DNA from: Flavobacterium sp. TR2
GTDB taxonomy: Bacteria > Bacteroidota > Bacteroidia > Flavobacteriales > Flavobacteriaceae
NCBI RefSeq assembly: GCF_025252405.1
Contig: NZ_CP104307.1
Span: forward strand, 2,418,001-2,482,000
Direction of reading: 5' to 3'
Length of the DNA stretch: 64,000 nucleotides
The position numbers and the translations under genes were made by a program. Below the pieces are notes generated by a model that was given only the letters and a program-made list of their open reading frames with translations, was not told the DNA's origin and searched no databases. This document shows positions 51,737 through 60,657 of this stretch, piece by piece (within the stretch, counting starts at the first letter, position 1; the number at the start of each line of letters is the position of its first letter).

Positions 51737-52762
51737 TTACTTATTCGAATTTAAAATGCCAACAATTTTATCCAAATCTTCTTTTAAATGATTAGCTGTA
51801 ATTACAATTCTATTTAGTGGTTCAGTATCTTTGGTATATCTGAAACTGGCGATAATGATTTTTTCCTCCCTTAGTTTCTCTACAAGTTCATTTGATAAAA
51901 GATAAATTAAAGGATAGCTTTTATCAAATTTGACATTGCCATTTTTAACTAGAATAGAATCGATATAATTTAAATTATCCAGCAATTTTTGATGTTGTAT
52001 TCTATAAATTTCTTTGGCATCAGAAAGTGTTTGTACAAAAGCAGGATTCATTCCCGCGGCACTTGTAAAAGTTTCCCATTCTTTGATTTGATTGATGAAA
52101 TCAGAGTCTGAAGCAATAACGCCACCAGTTAATCCAAAAGCTTTTCCTAAAGAAGAAACCATGATTTTTCTTTTAAGAGGAAAGGAAACAGAGGAATAAA
52201 TTCCACAGCCATTTTGGCCTACAATTCCTAACGAATGCGATTCATCAATAACTAATGTGATTTCTTTATTCTTTGAAATTTTTTCTAAAAATGATAAATC
52301 GGCTGGATTTGTTTCAAAAGAAGGTACGCCGTCAGTCAAAATTGTTATTTTCTCAAATTTTGAATCTAATAAACGGCCATTTACATTTCCGTCTACGAAT
52401 ATTGGAAGACTATTTTTAGTTTGGATGGCATTATGAGTATCATTTAAATGAAAAAAGCAGTCAGTTTGCGTTTTCAGTAAATCAATAACGAGTTTTCCAG
52501 CTAGCATTCCCGAAGAAACAGTAACAGCGCTTTTTGAACCGATGTGAGAAGCTAAAAAAGTTTCGCCTGCATCATAAGCCGATAACTGAATATTGGCAGT
52601 TCTGGAGCTTCCGTATGTAGTTCCCCAATTCAAAATATTCTGAACCACCAATTCTTGAAACTTTTTATTTGTCGGAAGTCCTAAATAGGCTGTTCCTCCA
52701 AAATACAAATACTCCTTTTGGTCTATTTCAATAATTCGATCTGGAAATTTTTCGACTTTCAT
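51737..52762 (-). CDS. AONS-like PLP-dependent aminotransferase-fold enzyme
   Basis: A 341-residue fold-type I PLP enzyme of the alpha-oxoamine synthase group. PLP binds Lys207 in SSLGKAFGLTGG; DESHSLG at 173-179 holds the Asp and His contacts; GSSRTANIQLSAYDAGE (51-67) is the N-terminal glycine/arginine motif. It is about 50 residues shorter than typical 8-amino-7-oxononanoate synthases, missing part of the N-terminus. The acyl-CoA or amino-acid substrate is not readable. It lies 1 bp after a dipeptide epimerase gene, so a role linked to Ala-Glu or a derived amino acid is plausible. Biotin synthesis is not supported by the context. Confidence 0.75.
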   Translation of the reverse strand: MKVEKFPDRIIEIDQKEYLYFGGTAYLGLPTNKKFQELVVQNILNWGTTYGSSRTANIQLSAYDAGETFLASHIGSKSAVTVSSGMLAGKLVIDLLKTQTDCFFHLNDTHNAIQTKNSLPIFVDGNVNGRLLDSKFEKITILTDGVPSFETNPADLSFLEKISKNKEITLVIDESHSLGIVGQNGCGIYSSVSFPLKRKIMVSSLGKAFGLTGGVIASDSDFINQIKEWETFTSAAGMNPAFVQTLSDAKEIYRIQHQKLLDNLNYIDSILVKNGNVKFDKSYPLIYLLSNELVEKLREEKIIIASFRYTKDTEPLNRIVITANHLKEDLDKIVGILNSNK

Positions 52763-52763
52763 T

Positions 52764-53774
52764 CTATAAAAGTGTTACGCCAGTTCCGTTAAGATCTGAA
52801 TAACTAATTATGCCATCTTTAATAGTTATGCCAGTTGCAATATCTTCTGCTAAAAGAAGCGCTCCGTCCATATCTACATAATCCAATTGAGGTAGCAAGT
52901 GCGCAATAGCAGAAATTCCGACAGTAGATTCAGTCATGCAGCCCACCATTGTTCTTAATCCTAATTTTTTGGCTTCTTCGATCATGCGTTTTCCAGGTGT
53001 CAGACCGCCACATTTTACCAATTTTACATTCACACCATGAAAATGATTGAAACACTTGGCTACATCTTCTTCAATAATACAGCTTTCATCGGCAATTACA
53101 GGAAGAACAGAATGCTTGAAAACTTCTTTATGGCCTTCCCAATTGTCTGCTTTCATTGGCTGTTCTAAGAATTCAACGCCTAGCTTTTTTAATTCAACCG
53201 CATTATTTATCGTTTCTTCAACAGTCCAGCCACAGTTGGCATCAATCCTAAAAATGGCATTAGTGTGTTTTCGAAGCGCTTTTACAATTTCGATGTCTTC
53301 CTTTGTCCCTAATTTTATTTTGTAAATCGGCCATGGAAGCTCCTGCATTTTAGAAACCATTTTGTCAATAGAAGCAATTCCGATAGTATAATCTGTCATC
53401 GGATTTCTCTCAGTGGTGTAATTCCACAATTCGTAAAGTTTTTTGCCTTTTTTGCGGGCAAACAAATCATTGTAGGCGAGATCTAAAGCACATAAAGCAA
53501 ACATATCGTCTTTTAAATACGGATGGATTTTTGCCCAGAAAGCATCAGGAGTTTCATTTTCAGTATTTTCAATAATGCTTCTGATTTTTTCCAAATCCTG
53601 CATCATCATTGGAACGGTAGTGTTGTAATACGGATTTGAAGTTGCTTCTCCAAAACCAGAAAAACCTTCACTTTGCAATTCGACAATTAACGAAGGCTGA
53701 AAATCAATAGATTCTCTCGAAATGGTAAAAGTGTGTTTTAGTTTCAGATTGTATTCTCTTAAAATTAGTTTCAT
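52764..53774 (-). CDS. Dipeptide epimerase (enolase superfamily, L-Ala-D/L-Glu epimerase type)
   Basis: A 336-residue enolase-superfamily enzyme that inverts the second residue of small dipeptides, classically L-Ala-D-Glu released from peptidoglycan. The KxK motif is YKIKLG with Lys152/154. Metal ligands are Asp178 (FRIDANCGW), Glu204 (LEQPM) and Asp229 (IADES), and the second base lies in VNVKLVKCGG; the substrate-backbone Asp is in DMDGAL. The position of these motifs fits the dipeptide-epimerase branch. It is the middle gene of an operon between a secreted esterase and an AONS-like enzyme. Confidence 0.88.
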   Translation of the reverse strand: MKLILREYNLKLKHTFTISRESIDFQPSLIVELQSEGFSGFGEATSNPYYNTTVPMMMQDLEKIRSIIENTENETPDAFWAKIHPYLKDDMFALCALDLAYNDLFARKKGKKLYELWNYTTERNPMTDYTIGIASIDKMVSKMQELPWPIYKIKLGTKEDIEIVKALRKHTNAIFRIDANCGWTVEETINNAVELKKLGVEFLEQPMKADNWEGHKEVFKHSVLPVIADESCIIEEDVAKCFNHFHGVNVKLVKCGGLTPGKRMIEEAKKLGLRTMVGCMTESTVGISAIAHLLPQLDYVDMDGALLLAEDIATGITIKDGIISYSDLNGTGVTLL

Positions 53775-53802
53775 TAGTATGCGATGTTTTTGTTTTTTTT
53801 AA

Positions 53803-54600
53803 TTAATAGCCTAGCCAAAGCAACGCCTCTACAAAATAGTCGCGCCACAATTTTTCATTATGTTCGCCGCCCTTTACAATTTTGGTTTTATCGAGATGGA
53901 GGCAATAGCAGCGTTTTGTATCTAGTAAACGTTTCATTTTGGTTAAATCTTTTACCATATCGTCACTTTCTTTATCTCCGCACAGAAAATAGATTTTAGT
54001 TTTAATTTTAGGCTGTTTTTCTGCGAAAGCATAAATGTCATTTGAAAACCAAAATGATGGTGAAAAAACACCTGCTTTGCCAAAAGTTTCAGGATATTTT
54101 AAAGCGCCATAAAAAGAAACCAATCCGCCGAGAGAGCTTCCGAAAAGGATCGTACTTTTAGCTTTTGTTTTGGTTCTGTAATTTTTGTCGATGTATGGTT
54201 TTAATGTTTTTACAATAAATTCAAGATAATTATCAGCATTTCCGCCACCATATTTTTCATTTTTAAACGGAGTCAGTTCGTCAATGCGTTTTTCATTTCC
54301 GTGTTCGATTCCTATAACAATTATTTGGGCTTTTAAGCTGTCCAGCTTTTCATCAACATTCCACTCGCCAGAATAAGAAGTTTTGGCATCAAACAGATTT
54401 TGAGCGTCGTGCATATAAATGACACTATATTTTTTCTGAATGTTTTTAGAATAATTTTCCGGAAGATAAATCCAGATTTTTTTTGAAGTATTCAGCTGTG
54501 GCGCTTCAATCGTAAAAGTCGATACGTTTTTTGAAGCGGTGCTTTGTGCTTTGCCAATAAGAGTAGACAGAAGTAAAATTGCCAAGAAAATCCTCTTCAT
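53803..54600 (-). CDS. Secreted esterase (alpha/beta hydrolase)
   Basis: A 265-residue exported hydrolase. Residues 1-18 are a signal peptide. The nucleophile Ser is in GSSLGG, the catalytic His probably in GGEHNEKLW, and YMHDAQNLFDAKT resembles the Fes/IroE and feruloyl-esterase-like family. The Ser-to-His spacing is normal. It leads an operon with the dipeptide epimerase and AONS-like genes, 28 bp and 1 bp apart, which is unexpected, since the two downstream enzymes are cytoplasmic. The substrate is not known. Confidence 0.82.
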   Translation of the reverse strand: MKRIFLAILLLSTLIGKAQSTASKNVSTFTIEAPQLNTSKKIWIYLPENYSKNIQKKYSVIYMHDAQNLFDAKTSYSGEWNVDEKLDSLKAQIIVIGIEHGNEKRIDELTPFKNEKYGGGNADNYLEFIVKTLKPYIDKNYRTKTKAKSTILFGSSLGGLVSFYGALKYPETFGKAGVFSPSFWFSNDIYAFAEKQPKIKTKIYFLCGDKESDDMVKDLTKMKRLLDTKRCYCLHLDKTKIVKGGEHNEKLWRDYFVEALLWLGY

Positions 54601-54657
54601 TATCCGTGTTTTGTATTTTTATTTAAAAGCAATATTTTAGCTAAAAATAATAAATTG

Positions 54658-55059
54658 ATGAATACAGAAGCAGAAAAAAGAAGTTTACTTTTAGAAATGA
54701 TTACGCTCGCCACTGTAGACGGACATTTGCACAAACGAGAGCTGGAATTTTTAAGACTTGTAGCTGTAGAGTTGAATATTAGCGAAGAAGAATTTCAGGA
54801 TTTATTTCATCAGGAAACAAAATCACTGCCGATACCATCTGAGATTCAGCGCATCAACCAGTTTTACAGATTGGCTCTCCTAATGCATTGCGACGGTGTT
54901 TTGCACGAAAGAGAATTTCAAGCCATTCAACAGATTGCTTTACAAATGGGATTGAACCTATCTGCTGTAAAACGTGTTTTAGAAATGATGAAAAAATCTC
55001 CCAATACAGTAATCAATCCAATAGTATTGCTAGAAATTTTTAAGGAACAGCATAATTAA
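54658..55059 (+). CDS. TerB-like protein
   Basis: A 133-residue soluble helical protein. MITLATVDGHLHKRELEFLRLVAVELNISEEEF (residues about 14-46) and a second half with LALLMHCDGVLHEREFQAIQQIALQMGL repeat the same Asp-Gly-x-x-x-x-x-Glu pattern found in TerB domains, which bind metal through acidic residues. I chose the ATG at 54658; a TTG lies one codon earlier. The 3' end overlaps the convergent uvrB stop by 3 bp. The role is unknown. Confidence 0.82.
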   Translation: MNTEAEKRSLLLEMITLATVDGHLHKRELEFLRLVAVELNISEEEFQDLFHQETKSLPIPSEIQRINQFYRLALLMHCDGVLHEREFQAIQQIALQMGLNLSAVKRVLEMMKKSPNTVINPIVLLEIFKEQHN

Positions 55060-57047
55060 GCCAGCTGTTCCTGGAGTTTTTTAATTTCGTCACGAAGTTT
55101 AGCTGCTTGCAAAAAGTCTAATTCTTTGGCGGCTTTTTCCATTGTTTTGCGCTTTTCGCGAATCATTTTTTCTAATTCTGTTTTAGAAAGATAAGCCGTT
55201 TCTGGCTCAGCAGCAACAGGAATTGGATGTCCTAATTCGTATTCTACCAATGGGTTTTTGGTAAACGCGCTTTCGATTTTTTTGTTTAAGGCCTGAGGGA
55301 CGATATTGTTTTCTACGTTGAAATTAATCTGTTTGGTTCGTCTGTAGTTGGTTTCATCAATTGTTCTTTGCATACTCGCTGTAATTTTGTCGGCATACAT
55401 AATTGCTTTACCATTTAAGTTTCTAGCCGCACGGCCAATTGTCTGAGTTAAAGATCTGTGATTACGCAAGAAACCTTCTTTGTCGGCATCTAAAATGGCA
55501 ACAAGAGAAACTTCTGGCAAATCTAGACCTTCACGTAGCAAGTTTACTCCAATTAAAACATCAAAAAGACCTTTTCGTAAATCCTGCATGATTTCGATAC
55601 GTTCTAAAGTATCTACCTCAGAATGGATGTAACGGCATCTAATGCTTACTTTGGTTAGATATTTGGCCAATTCTTCGGCCATTCTTTTAGTTAAAGTGGT
55701 TACTAAAACCCTTTCATCCAATTCGCAGCGAACCTGAATTTCTTCAATTAAATCATCAATTTGATTTAAACTTGGGCGAACTTCAATTTCAGGATCTAAT
55801 AATCCAGTTGGACGAATAATCTGTTCTACATAAATTCCGTCTGATTTTTGCAATTCGTAATCAGCAGGAGTTGCAGAAACATAAATTACCTGATTTTGCA
55901 AGGCTTCAAATTCTTCAAATTTCAAAGGGCGGTTGTCCATTGCGGCAGGTAATCTAAAACCGTATTCCACCAAATTTTCTTTACGGCTGCGGTCACCTCC
56001 GTACATGGCGTGTACTTGTGAAACGGTTACGTGACTTTCGTCGACAACCATTAAATAATCGCTTGGAAAATAATCCAACAAGCAGAAAGGTCTTGTTCCG
56101 GCTTCACGTCCGTCAAGGTAACGCGAATAGTTTTCAATTCCAGAGCAATAACCTAATTCTCGAATCATTTCTAAATCGAAATTGGTTCTTTCTTCCAGAC
56201 GTTTCGCTTCGAGATGTTTCCCTATTTCTTTAAAATAATCAACCTGTTTGACCAAATCTTGCTGAATCTGCCAAATCGCACCTTGCAAAACCTCTGGGGA
56301 AGTCACAAACATATTGGCGGGATAAATCGTTAATCGCTGAAATTTTTCTATTACTTGAGAGGTTTTGGCGTCAAACGATTCGATTTCTTCAATTTCATCT
56401 CCAAAAAAATGTATTCGATACGCATCGTCTGCATAACTCGGGTAAACTTCAACCGTATCTCCTTTGATTCGGAAAGTACCTGGGTTAAAATCGGCCTCGG
56501 TTCTCGCATATAAACTTTGCACTAGACTGTGCAATAATTTGGTTCTCGAAATAACCTGATCTCTTTTGATTTCAATTACATTTTTCTGAAACTCAACAGG
56601 ATTTCCAATACCATACAAACAAGAAACAGAAGCTACAACCAGCACATCACGGCGTCCAGAAAGCAGAGAAGAGGTAGTACTCAAACGCATTTTCTCGAGT
56701 TCTTCATTGATAGATAAATCTTTCTCAATAAAAACGCCAGTCACGGGCATAAAGGCTTCTGGCTGATAATAGTCGTAGTAAGAAACGAAATATTCAACAG
56801 CGTTATTAGGGAAAAACTGCTTGAATTCTGAATACAATTGTGCTGCTAAAGTTTTGTTATGAGCCAAAACTAAAGTGGGTCTTTGCACTTCTTGAATCAC
56901 ATTGGCAACGGTAAATGTTTTTCCCGAGCCTGTAACTCCCAACAAAGTTTGGTATTTATCTCCGTCGATTACACCTTGCGCTAACTTTTCTATCGCCTGC
57001 GGCTGATCGCCTTTTGGACTATATTCTGAAGAAACTTGGAATTTCAT
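55056..57047 (-). CDS. uvrB: Excinuclease ABC subunit B
   Basis: Central ATPase of nucleotide excision repair. The protein has 663 residues. Walker A GVTGSGKT is at 37-44. VDESHVT is the Walker B region, the beta-hairpin region is YYDYYQPEAF, and QTIGRAARN with a C-terminal UVR domain (KELDFLQAAKLRDEIKKLQEQ) completes it. The ATG at 57047 matches family starts; a longer frame of 31 residues has no support. It ends in a tail-to-tail overlap with the TerB-like gene. No uvrA or uvrC is near. Confidence 0.96.
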   Translation of the reverse strand: MKFQVSSEYSPKGDQPQAIEKLAQGVIDGDKYQTLLGVTGSGKTFTVANVIQEVQRPTLVLAHNKTLAAQLYSEFKQFFPNNAVEYFVSYYDYYQPEAFMPVTGVFIEKDLSINEELEKMRLSTTSSLLSGRRDVLVVASVSCLYGIGNPVEFQKNVIEIKRDQVISRTKLLHSLVQSLYARTEADFNPGTFRIKGDTVEVYPSYADDAYRIHFFGDEIEEIESFDAKTSQVIEKFQRLTIYPANMFVTSPEVLQGAIWQIQQDLVKQVDYFKEIGKHLEAKRLEERTNFDLEMIRELGYCSGIENYSRYLDGREAGTRPFCLLDYFPSDYLMVVDESHVTVSQVHAMYGGDRSRKENLVEYGFRLPAAMDNRPLKFEEFEALQNQVIYVSATPADYELQKSDGIYVEQIIRPTGLLDPEIEVRPSLNQIDDLIEEIQVRCELDERVLVTTLTKRMAEELAKYLTKVSIRCRYIHSEVDTLERIEIMQDLRKGLFDVLIGVNLLREGLDLPEVSLVAILDADKEGFLRNHRSLTQTIGRAARNLNGKAIMYADKITASMQRTIDETNYRRTKQINFNVENNIVPQALNKKIESAFTKNPLVEYELGHPIPVAAEPETAYLSKTELEKMIREKRKTMEKAAKELDFLQAAKLRDEIKKLQEQLA

Positions 57048-57124
57048 TTGCGTACACTGAAAATTTGGTTTTGTAAAGATACGAAGTTTGAGTGCTATTT
57101 TTAGATGGAAAGCAATATTCAAAA

Positions 57125-57160
57125 AAAAAACCGCCAGCAAATGAATGCTGACGGTTTTTT
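57125..57160 (-). terminator. Terminator of the TonB-dependent receptor gene
   Basis: Arms ACCGCCAGCA and TGCTGACGGT have one mismatch and a short loop, with long A and T runs on both sides. It separates the receptor from uvrB. Confidence 0.75.
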
Positions 57161-57184
57161 TTAAATTAACTAAAACTGAATTTG

Positions 57185-60100
57185 TTAGAAGCTAAAGTTT
57201 AATCTTGCAAAGATAAAACGGCCGTTTTGACCAAACTGCGATACATTTCTTGAATATACAAATTGATTTTGGTTTGATAAATCTATAGCCGTTGCAGCTG
57301 GTGCATAAGTAATGTTTCCGTTTGAATCAACACCAGTAGCTCTTTTAGCCATTTGCGGCCCCAAGTTTTTATCTGGATAAATATCAAAAATATTGTTGGC
57401 GCCAACTACAATTTTTGTACTGGCAGTAATTTTGAAGCCAACAGACATATCAGTGATAATTTTAGCGCCCCAAATAGGATGCTCATTTTCTACAGCTTTG
57501 CCATTTACTATAGTTGCACCAACATAACCATCACCATTTACGTCAGCAACGTTTGGATCTGTAACAGCTCCAAAATAGACATTTCTTAAAAAGAAGTCGA
57601 ATTTTTTATAAGACAGATTGTTGGTCAGGTTTACTTTTACTCTTGGTATAGCTTCTTCTAAATAAATTCTAGAAGTTTCAGAGTAGTAAGTGTTTACTTG
57701 TCCAGCTGCTTCTAAAATAGGAGAGGCATGAATATTGCCAACCTTATGTGTTCTTGAAAAAGTGCCTGATAAATCATTTTTTAAAGTCAGATTTTCATTC
57801 AAATTAAGTTTGTTGGTAATTACAACATCAAAACCTTTAGATTCAGTATCAATTGCATTGGCAAAGAAATTTGCTGCAGTTGCACCTGCCTGATCGTACA
57901 ATGGTTTTGTTTCAGGTGTCGGCGTAAATTGATCTGTAAGCACAACTCTGTCGTTTATCCTTATGAAATAGGCATCAGCTGTGATCGTAATATTGGCGGC
58001 TGGGATTTTGGCTGTAAATCCAGCGCTTACACTTTTAGATTCTTCTTGTTTTAATTTAGGAATTCCTAATAGTTTTGCTATTTCAGAATCATTGCTAAAA
58101 GTTCCTACTTCAAAAGGAACTCCTCCTGTAAATTGAGTAGCAGTTGATTCGTAATAAATCTGGTGTAAAGACGGTGCTCTAAATCCAGTTGAAAAAGCAC
58201 CGCGTAAATTTACATTATTGCTAAGTTTGTAACGGCTTGCCAGTTTAAAAGTAGTGGTACTTCCAAAATCAGAATAGTTTTCAAAACGAACCGCACCATT
58301 TAGCAGCCATTTATCGGTAACATCTAATTCTAAATCGGTATATAAGGCGTAACTGTGTCTGGACTCATTTTTTGCATTTTGTGCTCTGTAACCAGGAAAA
58401 ACTTGTGCTCCTCCAGGTCTGGCAGCTCCAAAGAAATCTGTCACTCTTATGTTTGAAGGAGTTGTCGCAGTAACGATATTTCCGTTAATATCATATTGGC
58501 TGTAAGAATCAGGTGAGCCAGCATTAATCCCGAACATTTCATAACGCGATTCTGCTCCAAAAGCTACGTTTAAAGCATTGAATTTTTTGCTCAAATCAAG
58601 GTTTGTTGTATTTTGTGCAAAACGTAATCCTCCTGCGTCAAATTTGGTAGGAGAAGCTTCTCTTAAGGAAGCATTCACAGTATTTTCTATGTTATAATCG
58701 AAAGCATTTTGCCCGTATGTATTGCTCAGGTCAAATTTCCAATCTTTAAAAATAGTACCTTTAATTCCTGCAGCTGCAGAAATGTCATTAATTGTTGAGT
58801 GTATTTCTGGCAAGAAACCGTTAAGATACAAACCAGTGTATGATCTTGCCTGATTTGGTCTTCTGTAAAAACCAGCAGATTCACCTTGTCTGTAACTGGT
58901 GCCACCAAATACATAAGCTTCTAATTTATCGTTTATTGGATAGGCAGCATTCAGAAAGAATTGCACACTTTCAAATGAAGATTGGCCGACTCTCATGTTG
59001 AAATCTTTTCGCTGAAGGTTTCTGTAAGCAAGTTCTCCATCAGTAGCGTCAAAATTTAAAGCCGTCTGCATTTGCGGAATTGTTGTTGCATTGCTAATAG
59101 CGGCTTGCTGTGCGCTTGTGAAATAATTTATTTTTGGGGCATATCCTTTGATTAAACTAAGAATCTGAGCCGAATTTGGCGTGTTGTTAATGTTGCCAAA
59201 TAAAGAATTGATGTTTATTCCGTCCTGAAAAGCTCTTTGTTCAATAGCATTGTAAGCATTGTAAATCGTGCCAGTGGCATCATTGGCTCTACTTGTTGCG
59301 TCACGCAGTTGCAGGCTTCCGGTTACGTTAATAAAACTTTTTTCTTTGCCTAAATTTGTTCCGTAATTTAGATCCAACTGGTAATGGTTACCATCATTTC
59401 CTCCTGTATGGTTGTTGGCATTTCTAGAGAAATTACTTCCTGAAAAGAGATTGATGTCCAGTTTTTTAGTGTCTTTTTTTACATTAAGATTGATTACTCC
59501 TGCAATGGCATCCGATCCGTATTGAGCAGCAGCGCCATCTCTCAATACTTCAATTTTTTCAAGGGCAAAAGACGGAATGGCATTTAAATCGGTTCCTACT
59601 GATCCTCTTCCGGGAGTTCCGTTTACATTGACCAATGATGAGGTGTGTCTTCTTTTGCCGTTTAATAAAACTAAAACCTGATCTGGCCCTAAGCCTCTCA
59701 ATTGGGCAGGATCAAGGTGGTCTGTTCCGTCGGCTACCGTTTGAGTATTTGAAGTAAACGATGGAGCAACCATATTTAAAATCTGATTTAAATTGGTTTG
59801 CGGACCTTGCGTCGCAATATCTTTCATTCCAATAACATCTATAGGAACTGCTGATTCTGTCACGGTTCTAGCAGGATTTCGTGACCCGATAACAACAATA
59901 TCTTCTAGTGCTTCTGCATTTCCTGCAGATAAAGTAATGTTTAAAATTGGTCCATTGACAGTTGCGGTTTTAGTCTTTAATCCAACATATGAAAATTGCA
60001 AAACATCTCCAGCTTGAGCTGCGATAGCGTAATTTCCTTCTATATCGGTAACCGTACTTTTTTTAGTGCCTACGACCAAGACTGTAACTCCTGGCAAAGG

Positions 60101-60292
60101 AGCTCCAGATTCATCGACAATTTTTCCTTTTACGAGATCAGTTTGCTTTTGATTCGTTAGAATTGTGTTTTTTTTGTATGAATTTGCAATAAGGCCATTA
60201 CTGTTTAATATAATAACGGCGAGGGCAAATGGAGAAAGTAACATTTTTTTGAAGTGTAAAGACACTCCATTTTTAAATAAATCCTTTTTCAT
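57185..60292 (-). CDS. TonB-dependent receptor with N-terminal carboxypeptidase-regulatory-like domain
   Basis: A 1035-residue outer-membrane receptor for TonB-powered uptake. Order: signal peptide (to about 37), a CarboxypepD_reg-like Ig domain (VKGKIVDESGAPLPGVTVLVVGTKKSTVTDIEGNYAI), a plug domain starting IVVIGSR and with VLLNGKRRHTSSL and YGSDAIAGVINLN, then a 22-strand barrel ending in FARLNFSF, a terminal Phe. No SusD gene adjoins it, so a SusCD glycan pair is not indicated. The substrate is unknown. A structured leader may precede it (60432-60480). Confidence 0.93.
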   Translation of the reverse strand: MKKDLFKNGVSLHFKKMLLSPFALAVIILNSNGLIANSYKKNTILTNQKQTDLVKGKIVDESGAPLPGVTVLVVGTKKSTVTDIEGNYAIAAQAGDVLQFSYVGLKTKTATVNGPILNITLSAGNAEALEDIVVIGSRNPARTVTESAVPIDVIGMKDIATQGPQTNLNQILNMVAPSFTSNTQTVADGTDHLDPAQLRGLGPDQVLVLLNGKRRHTSSLVNVNGTPGRGSVGTDLNAIPSFALEKIEVLRDGAAAQYGSDAIAGVINLNVKKDTKKLDINLFSGSNFSRNANNHTGGNDGNHYQLDLNYGTNLGKEKSFINVTGSLQLRDATSRANDATGTIYNAYNAIEQRAFQDGININSLFGNINNTPNSAQILSLIKGYAPKINYFTSAQQAAISNATTIPQMQTALNFDATDGELAYRNLQRKDFNMRVGQSSFESVQFFLNAAYPINDKLEAYVFGGTSYRQGESAGFYRRPNQARSYTGLYLNGFLPEIHSTINDISAAAGIKGTIFKDWKFDLSNTYGQNAFDYNIENTVNASLREASPTKFDAGGLRFAQNTTNLDLSKKFNALNVAFGAESRYEMFGINAGSPDSYSQYDINGNIVTATTPSNIRVTDFFGAARPGGAQVFPGYRAQNAKNESRHSYALYTDLELDVTDKWLLNGAVRFENYSDFGSTTTFKLASRYKLSNNVNLRGAFSTGFRAPSLHQIYYESTATQFTGGVPFEVGTFSNDSEIAKLLGIPKLKQEESKSVSAGFTAKIPAANITITADAYFIRINDRVVLTDQFTPTPETKPLYDQAGATAANFFANAIDTESKGFDVVITNKLNLNENLTLKNDLSGTFSRTHKVGNIHASPILEAAGQVNTYYSETSRIYLEEAIPRVKVNLTNNLSYKKFDFFLRNVYFGAVTDPNVADVNGDGYVGATIVNGKAVENEHPIWGAKIITDMSVGFKITASTKIVVGANNIFDIYPDKNLGPQMAKRATGVDSNGNITYAPAATAIDLSNQNQFVYSRNVSQFGQNGRFIFARLNFSF

Positions 60293-60657
60293 AAATTTTG
60301 GTTTGTATTAATTGAGTATTAGTATGAAAAACAAAAACAACTTAAATAGCCCTTTGCAGGCTAGAATAAGTTATTTGAAGGATTTTAAATTGATCTGGAA
60401 AGTTTTATAATTAAGAATCTAATTATAGGATGGGCTTTCTGCGCACTACTTTCAACTGAGCAAGTCGTACATCAGAACCCTGCGGTATTTTAATTTCCCC
60501 AAAAAACTGAGAAATAGAAAATGATATTCAGTGGTAAATATATATAATTATGTATTACAATTCTTACTTTAAAGTAAAAAAATATAATTTTTTTTCGTAA
60601 TTTTTTATTTAATAAAGATTACTTAAGCTAAAAATTTGAATATTTTACAGTCAGTTT
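60293..60657. other. Intergenic region upstream of the TonB receptor
   Basis: No gene. A stretch of about 70 bp (60430-60500) has clearly higher GC than the surrounding AT-rich DNA and can fold. The rest gives no recognisable element. Confidence 0.55.
60432..60480 (-). promoter_or_regulatory. Candidate structured RNA leader
   Basis: In RNA form on the minus strand, GGGUUCUG can pair with CAGAA and CCC across a 2-base bulge, closing a longer arm with GACUU pairing to AAGU around a 10-base loop. The position about 140 bp before the receptor start suggests a leader element. No known riboswitch class was recognised. Confidence 0.3.

Noticed and set aside
57048..57140. Longer uvrB start adding 31 residues
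   Set aside because: No UvrB has such an extension; the added sequence runs toward the terminator of the neighbouring receptor gene.
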